The translations under genes and the position numbers were made by a program. Shown piece by piece: positions 8,774 to 17,298 of a DNA stretch of 64,000 nucleotides. The stretch comes from Antiquaquibacter oligotrophicus (GTDB taxonomy: Bacteria; Actinomycetota; Actinomycetes; Actinomycetales; Microbacteriaceae). Within the stretch, counting starts at the first letter, position 1. Every line of letters starts with the position of its first letter. The stretch covers positions 992,001 through 1,056,000 of the forward strand of contig NZ_CP085036.1 of NCBI RefSeq assembly GCF_020535405.1. The letters run 5' to 3'. The notes beneath the pieces are model-generated. The model saw only the letters and a list, made by a program, of their open reading frames with translations. It was not told the origin of the DNA and made no database searches.

Positions 8774-8817
8774 TTGCTAAATTGCTACTTTCCTGAGCGT
8801 ATCTAGCAATGGTGCTA
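8774..8817. promoter_or_regulatory. ArsR operator cluster in the divergent promoter
   Basis: TTGCTA occurs at 8774-8779 and 8782-8787, its inverse TAGCAA at 8804-8809, and a further GTGCTA at 8812-8817. The boxes cover the whole short region between the epimerase and the arsR-type gene. Repression of both promoters by the adjacent regulator is the simplest reading. Confidence 0.65.
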
Positions 8818-8827
8818 AAGTGCAAAC

Positions 8828-9151
8828 ATGGCAGATTCGGCAAGCGACGTCTTCTCCGCTCTCGCTCACCCGACGCGTCGACAGATTCTGCAAGACCTCA
8901 AAGGCGGTGAAATGGCTGCCGGCGAGATCGCCGCTCGATTCAATACCTCCGGGCCGACGATCTCCCGCCATCTGTCGGTGCTGCGCCAGGCGGGCCTCGT
9001 CACCGAACGCCGCGACGCCAACCGCATCATCTACTCGCTCGTCGGCGATCGTCTGGCTCTCTCCGTCGGAGACTTCCTTTCCACCGTCTGTCCCGAGCAG
9101 ATCGTGCTGCGCGAGGTACGCAAGCGCTCCCCTCGCGCCGCAACCACGTGA
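8828..9151 (+). CDS. ArsR/SmtB-family winged-helix repressor (SdpR-like)
   Basis: A 107-residue ArsR-fold regulator: DVFSALAHPTRRQILQDL at the N-terminus, recognition helix GPTISRHLSVLRQAGLV (about residues 49-65), and wing ERRDANRIIYSL. It has no metal-binding ELCVC-type motif; its only Cys is near the C-terminus. This groups it with autorepressors such as SdpR rather than with metal sensors. The 5' leader is very short. It is divergent from the epimerase. Confidence 0.9.
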   Translation: MADSASDVFSALAHPTRRQILQDLKGGEMAAGEIAARFNTSGPTISRHLSVLRQAGLVTERRDANRIIYSLVGDRLALSVGDFLSTVCPEQIVLREVRKRSPRAATT

Positions 9152-9191
9152 CACTCGCGCAATCGCACACCGCCGCGCAATACTGATCCCC

Positions 9192-9365
9192 ATGGACGAC
9201 CTCACCGGCACCGCGGACGAGCGGATGCACCAACTCGCCACCCTCGAAGCATCCGGCCCCCTCGACGCGGCGTGGCTGCGTCGCCAGCTCGACCTCACCC
9301 TGCAGGCCTGGGCGAGCGACGAGACGGAGCTCGACATCGAGCGCGAGTCGCACACCGACTTCTGA
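9192..9365 (+). CDS. Small acidic protein of unknown function (57 residues)
   Basis: This ORF encodes a short acidic helical protein: MDDLTGTADERMHQLATLEA, then AWLRRQLDLTLQAWASDETE. It has no signal peptide, membrane segment or Cys. It starts 40 bp after the arsR-type gene, so it may share that transcript. Codon use is like that of the neighbours and the start is an ATG, but no strong ribosome binding site is evident. I do not recognise it. Confidence 0.55.
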   Translation: MDDLTGTADERMHQLATLEASGPLDAAWLRRQLDLTLQAWASDETELDIERESHTDF

Positions 9366-9378
9366 CCCCCGGTCGCAG

Positions 9379-9466
9379 CGCGCTCTTTTCCGGAGGGTTG
9401 GGTCTGCAGCGCCCCATTTTGGGTAACTGCTGTGACTTGAGGCCAAAAGCTCCGGAAAAGTGCGCG
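9379..9466. repeat. 88-bp palindrome, class II (copy 1)
   Basis: Arms at 9379-9395 and 9450-9466 (CTTTTCCGGAG core, one T-T mismatch) enclose 54 nt. It follows the 57-codon gene and precedes the next gene by 50 bp. Arm length and centre length nearly match the two palindromes around the DUF559 gene at 58.2 and 59.3 kb, although the arm sequence differs. It could form a hairpin that ends transcription. Confidence 0.75.
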
Positions 9467-9516
9467 AAAAACCGGTCGAGGGTGAGGGGAACGGGCATCC
9501 CTGGGACAATGGGCAC

Positions 9517-9807
9517 GTGAGTGCACCGAAGCGGCCCCCGTTCAACCCCCTGCCGATGCTGGCGGTCGGCACGGGCGCCCTCGTCGCGGCGCTCATCATG
9601 CTGCCGTCGCTGTTCACCACCGACGAGCAGATCCCCATCCCCGTCATCCTCTTCGCGATGGCGGGATTCGGACTCATCACGGGCTTCATCGAGCTACCCA
9701 AGTGGCTGCCGTACCGCAAGCGCACAACACCCGAACAGCGCAAGAAGGAGAAAGAGGAGTACCTCTTTCTCAAGTCGCAGGCCGAGAACAGCAACCTCAT
9801 CAAGTAG
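9517..9807 (+). CDS. Small two-TM membrane protein of unknown function
   Basis: A 96-residue protein starting at GTG. It has two hydrophobic helices (MLAVGTGALVAALIMLPSLF and IPIPVILFAMAGFGLITGFI) joined by a short loop, and a basic/charged tail (YRKRTTPEQRKKEKEEYLFL) expected in the cytoplasm. No family is recognised. It ends 2 nt before the next ATG, so the two genes are probably co-transcribed and translationally coupled. The GTG was chosen because it lies just before the hydrophobic region; longer open sequence upstream belongs to the palindrome. Confidence 0.7.
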   Translation: MSAPKRPPFNPLPMLAVGTGALVAALIMLPSLFTTDEQIPIPVILFAMAGFGLITGFIELPKWLPYRKRTTPEQRKKEKEEYLFLKSQAENSNLIK

Positions 9808-9809
9808 TC

Positions 9810-10394
9810 ATGGGCTTCTTCGACCGCACCTCGACGGTGCTCATCCAACTGAACGCTCGCCTGCAGCCGATTCACCGCGGTGACCTCGAGGATGCTCTCA
9901 TCGAGCGCGTTCTGCCCACCATCCCGAAGTTCCGGGTGGCCGGCGGCGGCACGGGCGTGGACAAGGAGGGCCGCGTCACCGGGTGCGGCATCGAGGTCGT
10001 CGTTCCGAAACCGGAGCTCGAGGCATCCCTCGTCGAACTCGCGAGCGCACTGAACACGCTCGGTGTTCCCCGCGGCAGCAAACTCATCACCCCGCCGAAG
10101 CGTTCGATTCCTGTCGGCATGGCGGAGGGCATCTCGGTGAGCCTCCCGCGCATCGTCACTCCGGAACGCACGGATGCCCGGCAACTCCACCACTCGGAAC
10201 CCCTCGATCACGCCCTCGACCTCCTCGGCGCTGGTCTCGGCGCGGAGGGGCGCGTCTGGTCGTGGCAGTTCCTTCCCACGGGCGCCGAGCTCGCAATCTA
10301 CGGCGCCGATTCGGAACGATTGCGCGAGCTGGTCACCTCGCACCTCCCCCGCGAGGGTGACTTCGCCCGTTACCGCATCTCGGAGATCGCGTAG
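9810..10394 (+). CDS. Conserved-looking cytosolic protein of unknown function
   Basis: A 194-residue soluble protein with no signal or membrane segment. Two similar alpha/beta halves are suggested: ALIERVLPTIPKFRVAGGGT...CGIEVVVPKPELEASLVELA, then WSWQFLPTGAELAIYGADSERLRELV. This pattern resembles small ligand-binding or DUF-type domains, but I cannot name it. It starts 2 nt after the stop of the two-TM protein and is probably cotranslated with it. Typical genomic codon use argues that it is real. Confidence 0.75.
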   Translation: MGFFDRTSTVLIQLNARLQPIHRGDLEDALIERVLPTIPKFRVAGGGTGVDKEGRVTGCGIEVVVPKPELEASLVELASALNTLGVPRGSKLITPPKRSIPVGMAEGISVSLPRIVTPERTDARQLHHSEPLDHALDLLGAGLGAEGRVWSWQFLPTGAELAIYGADSERLRELVTSHLPREGDFARYRISEIA

Positions 10395-10424
10395 CACTCG
10401 GCGCGAGTTTACATCTGATGTTTT

Positions 10425-10465
10425 CGCATTAATGCGTTGACAGACAACAAACTGTCACCTTAAGC
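10425..10465 (+). promoter_or_regulatory. Promoter and palindromic operators of the large secreted protein
   Basis: A perfect 12-bp palindrome CGCATTAATGCG (10425-10436) abuts a consensus -35 TTGACA (10437-10442); 17 bp later TTAAGC could serve as -10. A second palindrome, TGACAG-N8-CTGTCA, overlaps the -35 box. This points to a regulated promoter with one or two repressor sites, giving a leader of about 195 nt before the large gene. Confidence 0.6.
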
Positions 10466-10531
10466 TGCGCGGGATGGCTCGCACGCGGACGTGGGAGAAA
10501 TCGATTTTTCAACCCAATGACGGGAGGGACC

Positions 10532-10672
10532 ATGACTGTCCTCGTGATGCGCGGTCGCCCTCACCCGTCTGACGTCTGCGTGAGAGCGCGAACATCCCGT
10601 GAAACACATCGACAGCTTGTCGAGCTTTCCGGCGCGACGATGCACCGAATGGAAGGACCCACAGCACCATGA
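10532..10672 (+). CDS. Leader ORF, 46 codons, overlapping the start of the large secreted protein gene
   Basis: An ATG at 10532, directly preceded by GGGAGGGACC, opens a 46-codon frame. It ends at TGA 10670-10672, overlapping the ATG of the 1,730-residue gene as ATGA. The peptide (MTVLVMRGRPHPSDVCVRAR...) is basic and unlike any family I know. It may be a translational-coupling leader rather than a functional protein. The strong ribosome binding site and the exact four-base overlap are what make it notable; chance cannot be excluded. Confidence 0.5.
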   Translation: MTVLVMRGRPHPSDVCVRARTSRETHRQLVELSGATMHRMEGPTAP

Positions 10673-13600
10673 CTCCCCCAGTACAACGACACACGAAACG
10701 TTCGTGGCGTCTCCGAGCCAAGGTCGCAGCGGCCTTGGCGTTGAGCGGATCCCTGCTCTTCGCCGGCGTTGTTCCCTCGGCGACGGCCGACGTGGCTCAA
10801 GCTCCCGGCATCATCCTCCGCGGCTTCAACATGGGCCAGTCCATCGGCGGCCTCTGCGAGCTGACCCCCGGCCAGACGCCCAACGTCGACAAGGTGATGA
10901 CCAACGTCGACTGGCAATCCGACGCTCAGTTCGGACTCACCGACTTCTTCATCGCGCACGCGCTCGGCAACATCACGATCCCGACGACAGGCAACTACAC
11001 GTTCCGTCTGACTGCGGATGACTCCGGCCGACTCTCGATCGGCGGCGAGACGATCATCGCGAACGCCAACGGCGGCGGCACGCAGGGCACGGCGACCCTC
11101 GAGGCCGGTCTCCACACGATCCTCGTGGAGCACTACGAGGACTACTGGGGTCAGAACCTCAAGCTCGAGTGGATGAAGCCGGGTGACGGCAACTTCAGCG
11201 TTGTCCCCGCGAGCGCCTACAGCTACGACGACGAGACCATGGCACACGTCACCGCCCCCGGCATCAAGACCTGTGTCGGCACGGAAGACTCTCCCGGCGA
11301 TGGCTTGCCGCTCGACGACGTCAACCCGATGTACGACCTCATCGACCTGCGCGCCGACGCGTGGGAGCCGCAGGTCACGGGCCTCGCGTGGCTCGGCGAG
11401 CAACTCATCGTGTCGACCTGGGGCGGCACCAACTACGCCGGCAACGAGGGCGGGCACGGGCAGGTCTACCTTCTCGACGGGGTCGTGGGAGACGACGTCG
11501 ATGCCGAAGAGGTGACTCGCACGCTGATCGCCGACAACCTCAACGAGCCGATGGGTGTCACGGCTGTCGACGGCAAGGTGTACGTCACCGAGAAGCACCA
11601 ACTTCTCGAACTGACGGATGACTCGGACGGCACCTGGGCCGAGCGCACCGTCGCCGCGTTCCCGTATGGCGGCAACTATCACGAGTTTGCTTTCGGCCTT
11701 CTCTATGACGAGGGGTACTTCTACCTCAACCTCTCGGTGGGCATTGGCGGCGGCGGATCGTCGTCCAACCCGCAGCCCGCCGACAACCGCGGCACGCACG
11801 TCAAAGTGAATGCGGCAACGGGCGAGGTCGAGTACGTCGCTGGCGGTCTTCGCACGCCCAACGGCATGACGTGGACCTCCGATGGCACGATTCTCGTTGC
11901 GGACAACCAGGGTGACTGGCTCCCCGCCTCGAAACTCATCGAAATCGAAGAGGGCGGTTTCTACAACCACTACAACACCCCGTCCGGGCCCTTCGACAAC
12001 GAGGATGTTGTGCGACCGATCGTCTGGTTCCCCCAGAACGAGATCGGCAACTCCACAAGCCAGCCCGTCGAGCTGACGGATGGTCCGTTCGCCGGCCAGC
12101 TCCTCGTCGGTGACGTGACCTACGGTGGCCTCCAGCGCGTCTCGACCCAGGTTGTTGACGACGTGAAACAGGGTGTCGTGTTCCGGCACACCCAGGGTCT
12201 TGAGAGCGGCATCAACCGCACGATTCTGGGGCCGGACGGCGACATCTACTTCGGCGGACTCGGTGCCGGCGGCAACTGGGGGCAGGCCAACAAACTGCGG
12301 TACGGCCTCCAGAAGCTGAGCCCCAATGGCGACGACAACTTCGACATGCACAACGTCACGATCACCGAGTCCGGGTTCGAGATCACGTATACGAAGCCGA
12401 TCTCCGAGGAGACACTCGCGACCATCGAGGACGCATACGCGGTCGAGCAGTGGCGCTACGCCCCGGTGAACGCCTACGGCGGGCCGAAGCTCAACCACGT
12501 GGATCTCACGCCGAGCAACGTCGTCGTATCCGAGGACAAGAAGACGGTGTCGTTCGACGTGGAGGGTCTGCGCGAGGATCGTGTGGCCTACATCCATTCA
12601 CCGCGCCCGTTCTCCTCCGTCGACGGTGACACCCTCTGGAGCACGGAGGCCTGGTACACGATCAACGAGATTCCCGGCTACGTTCCGCCGCCCGTTGTGC
12701 CCACCGCGATCTTCGAGATGGAGGATGGCACGCAGTCCGGTTCCGCGGGAGTCGCTACGGAGCACGCCGGATACACCGGCACGGGATTCATCGACAACTT
12801 CTTCACGGGCTCGACCGCTTCGGTCGAGGTCACCGTGAACAAGGGCGGGGTCTACCAGCTCGCAACCCGCTACGCGGCCGGGCCGCATCCCGACACCAAC
12901 GGACGCACCGCCAGTCTCTTTGTGAACGACGAGGCGATGGGGCAGCAGGCGTTCCCGAACACGCTCGCCTGGAACGCGTGGTCGGATTCGACGACCGAGG
13001 TCACGCTGAGCGCCGGAACCAATGTGATCGAGTACCGCGCGATGGGCGCTGACACGGGATACATCAACTTCGACAACGTCGCCCTGACGCTGCTCGAGGC
13101 TGAGGTCATCACCGTTGAGGCGGAAACCGGGCAGCTCTCGGGTGGTGCCGACATCGACACGGAGCACGCCGGCTTCTCCGGCGATGCGTTTGTTGACGGT
13201 TTCGATATCCCGACCGCGGCCGTCGATATCCCTGTGACGGTGCCGACCGCCGGCGAGTACGACGTGACCCTGCGCTACGGTGCAGGCCAGTACGGACAGA
13301 ACCCGGACAGCCGAACCACGCATGTAACGATCAACGAGGGGACGGCAACACAACTGACTCTCGGGACCGCCTCGGCATGGTCCACGTGGCTCGATTCCGA
13401 GCCGTTCCGCGTCACACTCGCTGCGGGAGAGAACATCATCCGCTTCCACAACGTGCAGGGCGACACGGGCTTCATCAACCTCGACCGCATCCAGCTTGTC
13501 GCGGCCGATGTCGACCCCGACCCGGACCCTGACCCCGAGCCCGTGGCTCAGACGTTCTACCAGTGGGAGCTCGGTACGAAGACGAACGCGCAAAACGCGA

Positions 13601-15861
13601 ACGCGTTCGGCGGCTCGACGGGAACCGGTTACGTGAACGGTTTGGACGCGAACTCGTCGGTCTCCCTCGACATCCTCGTGGAAGAGGCGGGTGAGTACGA
13701 CCTCGCGTTCCGCTATGCGAATGGCGCGTCGATGAGTTCGGCACCCGCAACGGGCAGCGTGTACATCAATGACACCGAGGCTGGAGACATCGCGTTCCCC
13801 AGCACCGTTGCGAACTGGGCGAAGTGGGCCACCGAGCGCATCACCGTCGAGCTCGAGGAGGGCGTGAACACCGTCGAATACCGGGTAGAGGCCGGTGATA
13901 CGGGTTCTGTGAACCTCGATCTGCTGAGTGTTCGACCGCACGGCGAGCCGATCGCCCTGTTCGACGGAAATGGTCTGGCCAACTGGCAGAACACGAACGG
14001 GAGCGCGGCGAACTGGGTGCTCGAGGATGACACGATGCGCGTCTCCGGCGGAAACATCCGCACGCTCGAGGGGTTCAGGGACTTCCGACTGGATCTGGAC
14101 TTCTGGCTCCCGGTGCTCCCACCGGAAGTCACGGGACAGGACCGCGCCAACAGCGGCGTGTACCTGCAGGAGCGCTACGAAATGCAGGTGCTCGACTCGT
14201 TCGGCATCGACCCGCTGCAAACCAATGACGCGGGCTCGATCTACCTCCAGAAGGCCCCGGACGTGAATGCGGCGGCCGAGCCCGGCACGTGGCAGAACTA
14301 CGTGATCGAGTTCACCGCCGCGCGGTGGGAGGGGGCGACAAAGGTCTCGAACCCGCGCGTCACCGCGTGGTGGAACGGACAGAAGATCCACGACAACATC
14401 GAGGTCTTCGGCTCCACCACCCTCGGCGAGCAGGAGGGCCCGGCAACCGGAGGCATCATGCTTCAGGATCACAGCAACCCCGTGAAGTACCGGGACATCT
14501 CGCTCGAGTTCATCGAGCCTGCCGTCGCTCCGGAGCCCGAGCCGTCGCTCGTGTACGAAGCGGAGCAGGGTGTGCGCAGCGGAGGGGCAGGCGTGGCAAC
14601 GGAGCATTCCGGATACTCGGGCACGGGCTTCGTCGATCTGCTTCTCGCCCCCGGCGATGGTGTGAGGCTCAACCTCTTCGTTGCTGACGAGGGCGAGTAC
14701 AACGCGACGCTGCGCTACGCCGCGGGCCCGTACGGATCGAACCCGACAACACGCACGGTGAGCGTGCGAGTCAATGACGGCGACCCCGTGCAGATCGAAC
14801 TACCCACCACCTCCGCGTGGAACGTGTGGTCGGACTTCCTCCACACGCTCGACCTCAACGAAGGTGCGAACACCGTCGAGTACTACGTCGCGCCCGGAGA
14901 CACGGGGTTCATCAACCCCGACCTCCTGACGCTCGAACTCGTCGGTGGCGAGGAGCCGACCGAGGTGGTCGTCGACCGCGTAGCTGGCGCCACGCGCTAC
15001 GACGTCGCGGTGAACATCTCACACGGCGCCTACCCCGACACGGCTCCGGTCGTGTACGTGGCCAACGGCGAGAACTACCCCGATGCGCTGTCGGCCGGTC
15101 CGGCTGCCGCTCACGAGGGTGGTCCTCTCCTTCTGGTGCAGCCGAACGCCGTACCGTCGGCGGTTGCCGACGAGATCGCTCGACTCGACCCGGCGAAGAT
15201 CGTTGTGGTCGGCGGAGTGAACTCGGTCAGCGCCCAGACCTTCACCGCCCTGTCGTCGATGGCCGACGAAGCGGTGCGGATTGCAGGTGCTGATCGGTAC
15301 GAGGTCTCCCGAAACGTTGCCGAGTACGCCTTCGGTGACACTGTTCCTCTGGTCTATGTCGCGACGGGTGAAAAGTTCCCCGACGCACTGGCCGCTGGCG
15401 GTGCCGCAGGGTCGAAGGATGCACCGGTGATCCTGGTGCGCGGCTCCGCAACGGCTCTGGATGACGCGACCACGGCGCTGCTCGAAAGCCTCGGCACCAC
15501 GAGCACTCGCGTGCTCGGGGGCCCGGCGACGGTGACCCCGGCCCTCTTCGACGGCATCAACTCCATCGCCGAGGCAACACGTCTCGGTGGCGCCGACCGC
15601 TATGAGGCGGCTCGCGCCATCAACATGGACGCGTTCGACGAGGCAGATCGGGCATTCATCGCGACCGGGTTGAACTTCCCGGACGCGCTGGCCGGCTCGG
15701 CGTGGGCCGCAGCACAGGGGGCGCCGATGTACGTGGTCCCGGGTTCGTGCGTCACCGCTGGTGTGCTCGCGGACCTGGACGCGCTCGGTGTCACGAACGT
15801 GACCCTCCTCGGTGGCGAGAACTCGCTGTCGCCGGAGGTGTTCGCGTTGACCGCCTGCTGA
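10669..15861 (+). CDS. Secreted multidomain protein: PA14, sorbosone-dehydrogenase-like propeller, CBMs, DUF1080, CWB2
   Basis: A 1,730-residue exported protein with a long signal peptide (RLRAKVAAALALSGSLLFAG, cleaved near residue 40). Approximate domain order: PA14-like 45-195; six-bladed propeller of the glucose/sorbosone dehydrogenase type 220-590; linker domain 595-675; CBM6/35-like modules at 681-810, 813-945 and 960-1085; DUF1080 (3-keto-disaccharide hydrolase-like, jelly roll) 1092-1285; a fourth CBM 1292-1425; three cell-wall-binding type 2 repeats 1435-1730. The module mix indicates wall-attached binding and processing of polysaccharide or oxidised sugars; the reaction itself is not proven. 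A palindrome-containing promoter and a leader ORF precede it, and a strong terminator follows. Confidence 0.92.
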   Translation: MTPPVQRHTKRSWRLRAKVAAALALSGSLLFAGVVPSATADVAQAPGIILRGFNMGQSIGGLCELTPGQTPNVDKVMTNVDWQSDAQFGLTDFFIAHALGNITIPTTGNYTFRLTADDSGRLSIGGETIIANANGGGTQGTATLEAGLHTILVEHYEDYWGQNLKLEWMKPGDGNFSVVPASAYSYDDETMAHVTAPGIKTCVGTEDSPGDGLPLDDVNPMYDLIDLRADAWEPQVTGLAWLGEQLIVSTWGGTNYAGNEGGHGQVYLLDGVVGDDVDAEEVTRTLIADNLNEPMGVTAVDGKVYVTEKHQLLELTDDSDGTWAERTVAAFPYGGNYHEFAFGLLYDEGYFYLNLSVGIGGGGSSSNPQPADNRGTHVKVNAATGEVEYVAGGLRTPNGMTWTSDGTILVADNQGDWLPASKLIEIEEGGFYNHYNTPSGPFDNEDVVRPIVWFPQNEIGNSTSQPVELTDGPFAGQLLVGDVTYGGLQRVSTQVVDDVKQGVVFRHTQGLESGINRTILGPDGDIYFGGLGAGGNWGQANKLRYGLQKLSPNGDDNFDMHNVTITESGFEITYTKPISEETLATIEDAYAVEQWRYAPVNAYGGPKLNHVDLTPSNVVVSEDKKTVSFDVEGLREDRVAYIHSPRPFSSVDGDTLWSTEAWYTINEIPGYVPPPVVPTAIFEMEDGTQSGSAGVATEHAGYTGTGFIDNFFTGSTASVEVTVNKGGVYQLATRYAAGPHPDTNGRTASLFVNDEAMGQQAFPNTLAWNAWSDSTTEVTLSAGTNVIEYRAMGADTGYINFDNVALTLLEAEVITVEAETGQLSGGADIDTEHAGFSGDAFVDGFDIPTAAVDIPVTVPTAGEYDVTLRYGAGQYGQNPDSRTTHVTINEGTATQLTLGTASAWSTWLDSEPFRVTLAAGENIIRFHNVQGDTGFINLDRIQLVAADVDPDPDPDPEPVAQTFYQWELGTKTNAQNANAFGGSTGTGYVNGLDANSSVSLDILVEEAGEYDLAFRYANGASMSSAPATGSVYINDTEAGDIAFPSTVANWAKWATERITVELEEGVNTVEYRVEAGDTGSVNLDLLSVRPHGEPIALFDGNGLANWQNTNGSAANWVLEDDTMRVSGGNIRTLEGFRDFRLDLDFWLPVLPPEVTGQDRANSGVYLQERYEMQVLDSFGIDPLQTNDAGSIYLQKAPDVNAAAEPGTWQNYVIEFTAARWEGATKVSNPRVTAWWNGQKIHDNIEVFGSTTLGEQEGPATGGIMLQDHSNPVKYRDISLEFIEPAVAPEPEPSLVYEAEQGVRSGGAGVATEHSGYSGTGFVDLLLAPGDGVRLNLFVADEGEYNATLRYAAGPYGSNPTTRTVSVRVNDGDPVQIELPTTSAWNVWSDFLHTLDLNEGANTVEYYVAPGDTGFINPDLLTLELVGGEEPTEVVVDRVAGATRYDVAVNISHGAYPDTAPVVYVANGENYPDALSAGPAAAHEGGPLLLVQPNAVPSAVADEIARLDPAKIVVVGGVNSVSAQTFTALSSMADEAVRIAGADRYEVSRNVAEYAFGDTVPLVYVATGEKFPDALAAGGAAGSKDAPVILVRGSATALDDATTALLESLGTTSTRVLGGPATVTPALFDGINSIAEATRLGGADRYEAARAINMDAFDEADRAFIATGLNFPDALAGSAWAAAQGAPMYVVPGSCVTAGVLADLDALGVTNVTLLGGENSLSPEVFALTAC

Positions 15862-15886
15862 CGGGCGGAACGCTAGAGCACTAGCA

Positions 15887-15928
15887 ACAAGAGGGGGCGG
15901 TAGATCACGGACTACCGCCCCCTCTTGT
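15887..15928. terminator. Bidirectional terminator
   Basis: A perfect 17-bp stem (ACAAGAGGGGGCGGTAG and its complement) closes on an 8-nt loop. It lies between the convergent secreted-protein and monooxygenase genes and can serve both. Confidence 0.9.
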
Positions 15929-15960
15929 GTTCGGGGACGCACTCACACCATCGCGTCCGG

Positions 15961-17298
15961 TTAGAAGTCGCGAAGATTGGCGCGCAGACCGCCCGGGTTG
16001 TACTCGGTGCGCAGGATTCCGCGGCGACGCAGGATCGGCACCAGTTCGTCGAGCATCCGGTGCACGGTCACGGGGTGCAGGTCGCCCCAGAAGAGCACCC
16101 CGTCGTTGTCGGCGTTCTCGCCGAGGTCTTCGATGAGGTCGGCGAGCTCCGATGCGGTGCCGACAAAACCGCTGCCGTCGCTGAGTCGCCCGAGACGCGC
16201 CATAGACGCGAGTAGCACTCGGAGTGGGGTCGTCTCCACGTCGTGCGATCCGACGAGTCGCGCGATGCTGCCACGCGAGACGTGATCGCCGAAGACGCCG
16301 AGATCGAGCGGCGCGTCGAAGTCGAGCGACGTGAGGTCAGTCTCGAGGTCGCTCGATTGCCGCTCGGCGATAGTCAGCACCGTCGCGTCATCCGGGTTCG
16401 CGGACGCCGCCACCAGACGGTCCGCTTCCTCTGCACTGCCGACGAGCACCGGTTGAATCGCGAAGAGCACGGTGACGTCGGCGGGATTCCGTCCTCGCTC
16501 GAGGGCAGCGGCGTGGATGCGCGCGCGGTAGTTCCGGATGCTCGCGGCGTCGAGTGGCGCGAGTGCCAGCTGCACGTCGGAGTTGGCGCCGGCGAAGCCG
16601 AGCCCTCGGCCAGAGCCTCCGGGCGAGACGATCACCGGCTCACCCTCGGTGAACGGCAGGGCGTTGAGGGGTCCGTCGAACTCGAAGTATTCCCCACGAT
16701 GTCGCAGGGCCCGGAGCTTTGTGCCGTCGGCGTAGCGCCCCTGCGGGCGATCGGCGGTGGGGGTCGGGTCGGCAATGAGAGCGCCATCATCCCAGCTGCG
16801 CCACAAGTCACGGATCCCGCCCAGCCACTCCTCGGCGCGGTCGTATGCCGCATCGTGGGCGAGCACGGGAGCCGAACCGAAGTGTCGAGCGCTACCCGTG
16901 TCGGTGACGACGTTGAGACCCAAGCGGTGGCCGCTCAGGTGCTGCAGCGTCGCGAACTGGCGCGCCGCCGTATACGGGAGGTAGGCCGCGGGGTTGACGG
17001 TGGGCACGATACCTAAGTGCTGGGTCGCGGCGAACAGGTAGGGGGCGAGCAGGAGGGGGTCGTGCTTAGGCCCGCCGAAGGCTTGGCGCACACGGAGATC
17101 GATCGTCGACGCGCTGCCGAGGGAGGGTGCATCCTCGATGATGAGCAGGTCGAGACCCGCCTGCTCGAGATCGCGCACCGACTGTTGGTAGAGGCCGGGC
17201 GACGTCCAGCGGTAGTTCCAGTCGAGATACGGGTGACCCCAGCCATGCGGGCCAAAGCCGCGGGCGAGAAACCACCCGAAGTGCTGCTGCCGGGTCAT
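15961..17298 (-). CDS. LLM-class flavin monooxygenase, NtaA/SnaA/DszA family
   Basis: A 445-residue bacterial-luciferase-like TIM barrel of the nitrilotriacetate monooxygenase component A family. Recognisable blocks are the N-terminal FGWFLARGFGPHGWGHP, SASTIDLRVRQAFGGPKHDP, the flavin-site region GHRLGLNVVTDTGSARHFG, and YFEFDGPLNALP. These enzymes use FMNH2 from a separate reductase to cleave C-N or C-S bonds; no reductase is adjacent. Its ATG overlaps the stop of the upstream PLP enzyme gene (ATGA). Coupling to a sulfhydrylase-like enzyme suggests release and assimilation of sulfur from an organosulfur compound; that role is inferred. Confidence 0.9.
   Translation of the reverse strand: MTRQQHFGWFLARGFGPHGWGHPYLDWNYRWTSPGLYQQSVRDLEQAGLDLLIIEDAPSLGSASTIDLRVRQAFGGPKHDPLLLAPYLFAATQHLGIVPTVNPAAYLPYTAARQFATLQHLSGHRLGLNVVTDTGSARHFGSAPVLAHDAAYDRAEEWLGGIRDLWRSWDDGALIADPTPTADRPQGRYADGTKLRALRHRGEYFEFDGPLNALPFTEGEPVIVSPGGSGRGLGFAGANSDVQLALAPLDAASIRNYRARIHAAALERGRNPADVTVLFAIQPVLVGSAEEADRLVAASANPDDATVLTIAERQSSDLETDLTSLDFDAPLDLGVFGDHVSRGSIARLVGSHDVETTPLRVLLASMARLGRLSDGSGFVGTASELADLIEDLGENADNDGVLFWGDLHPVTVHRMLDELVPILRRRGILRTEYNPGGLRANLRDF

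Noticed and set aside
10561..14607. Two long open frames antisense to the 1,730-residue secreted protein
   Set aside because: Both arise from GC-skewed codon positions of the sense gene. They show no motifs, and the sense frame has a signal peptide and continuous domains.
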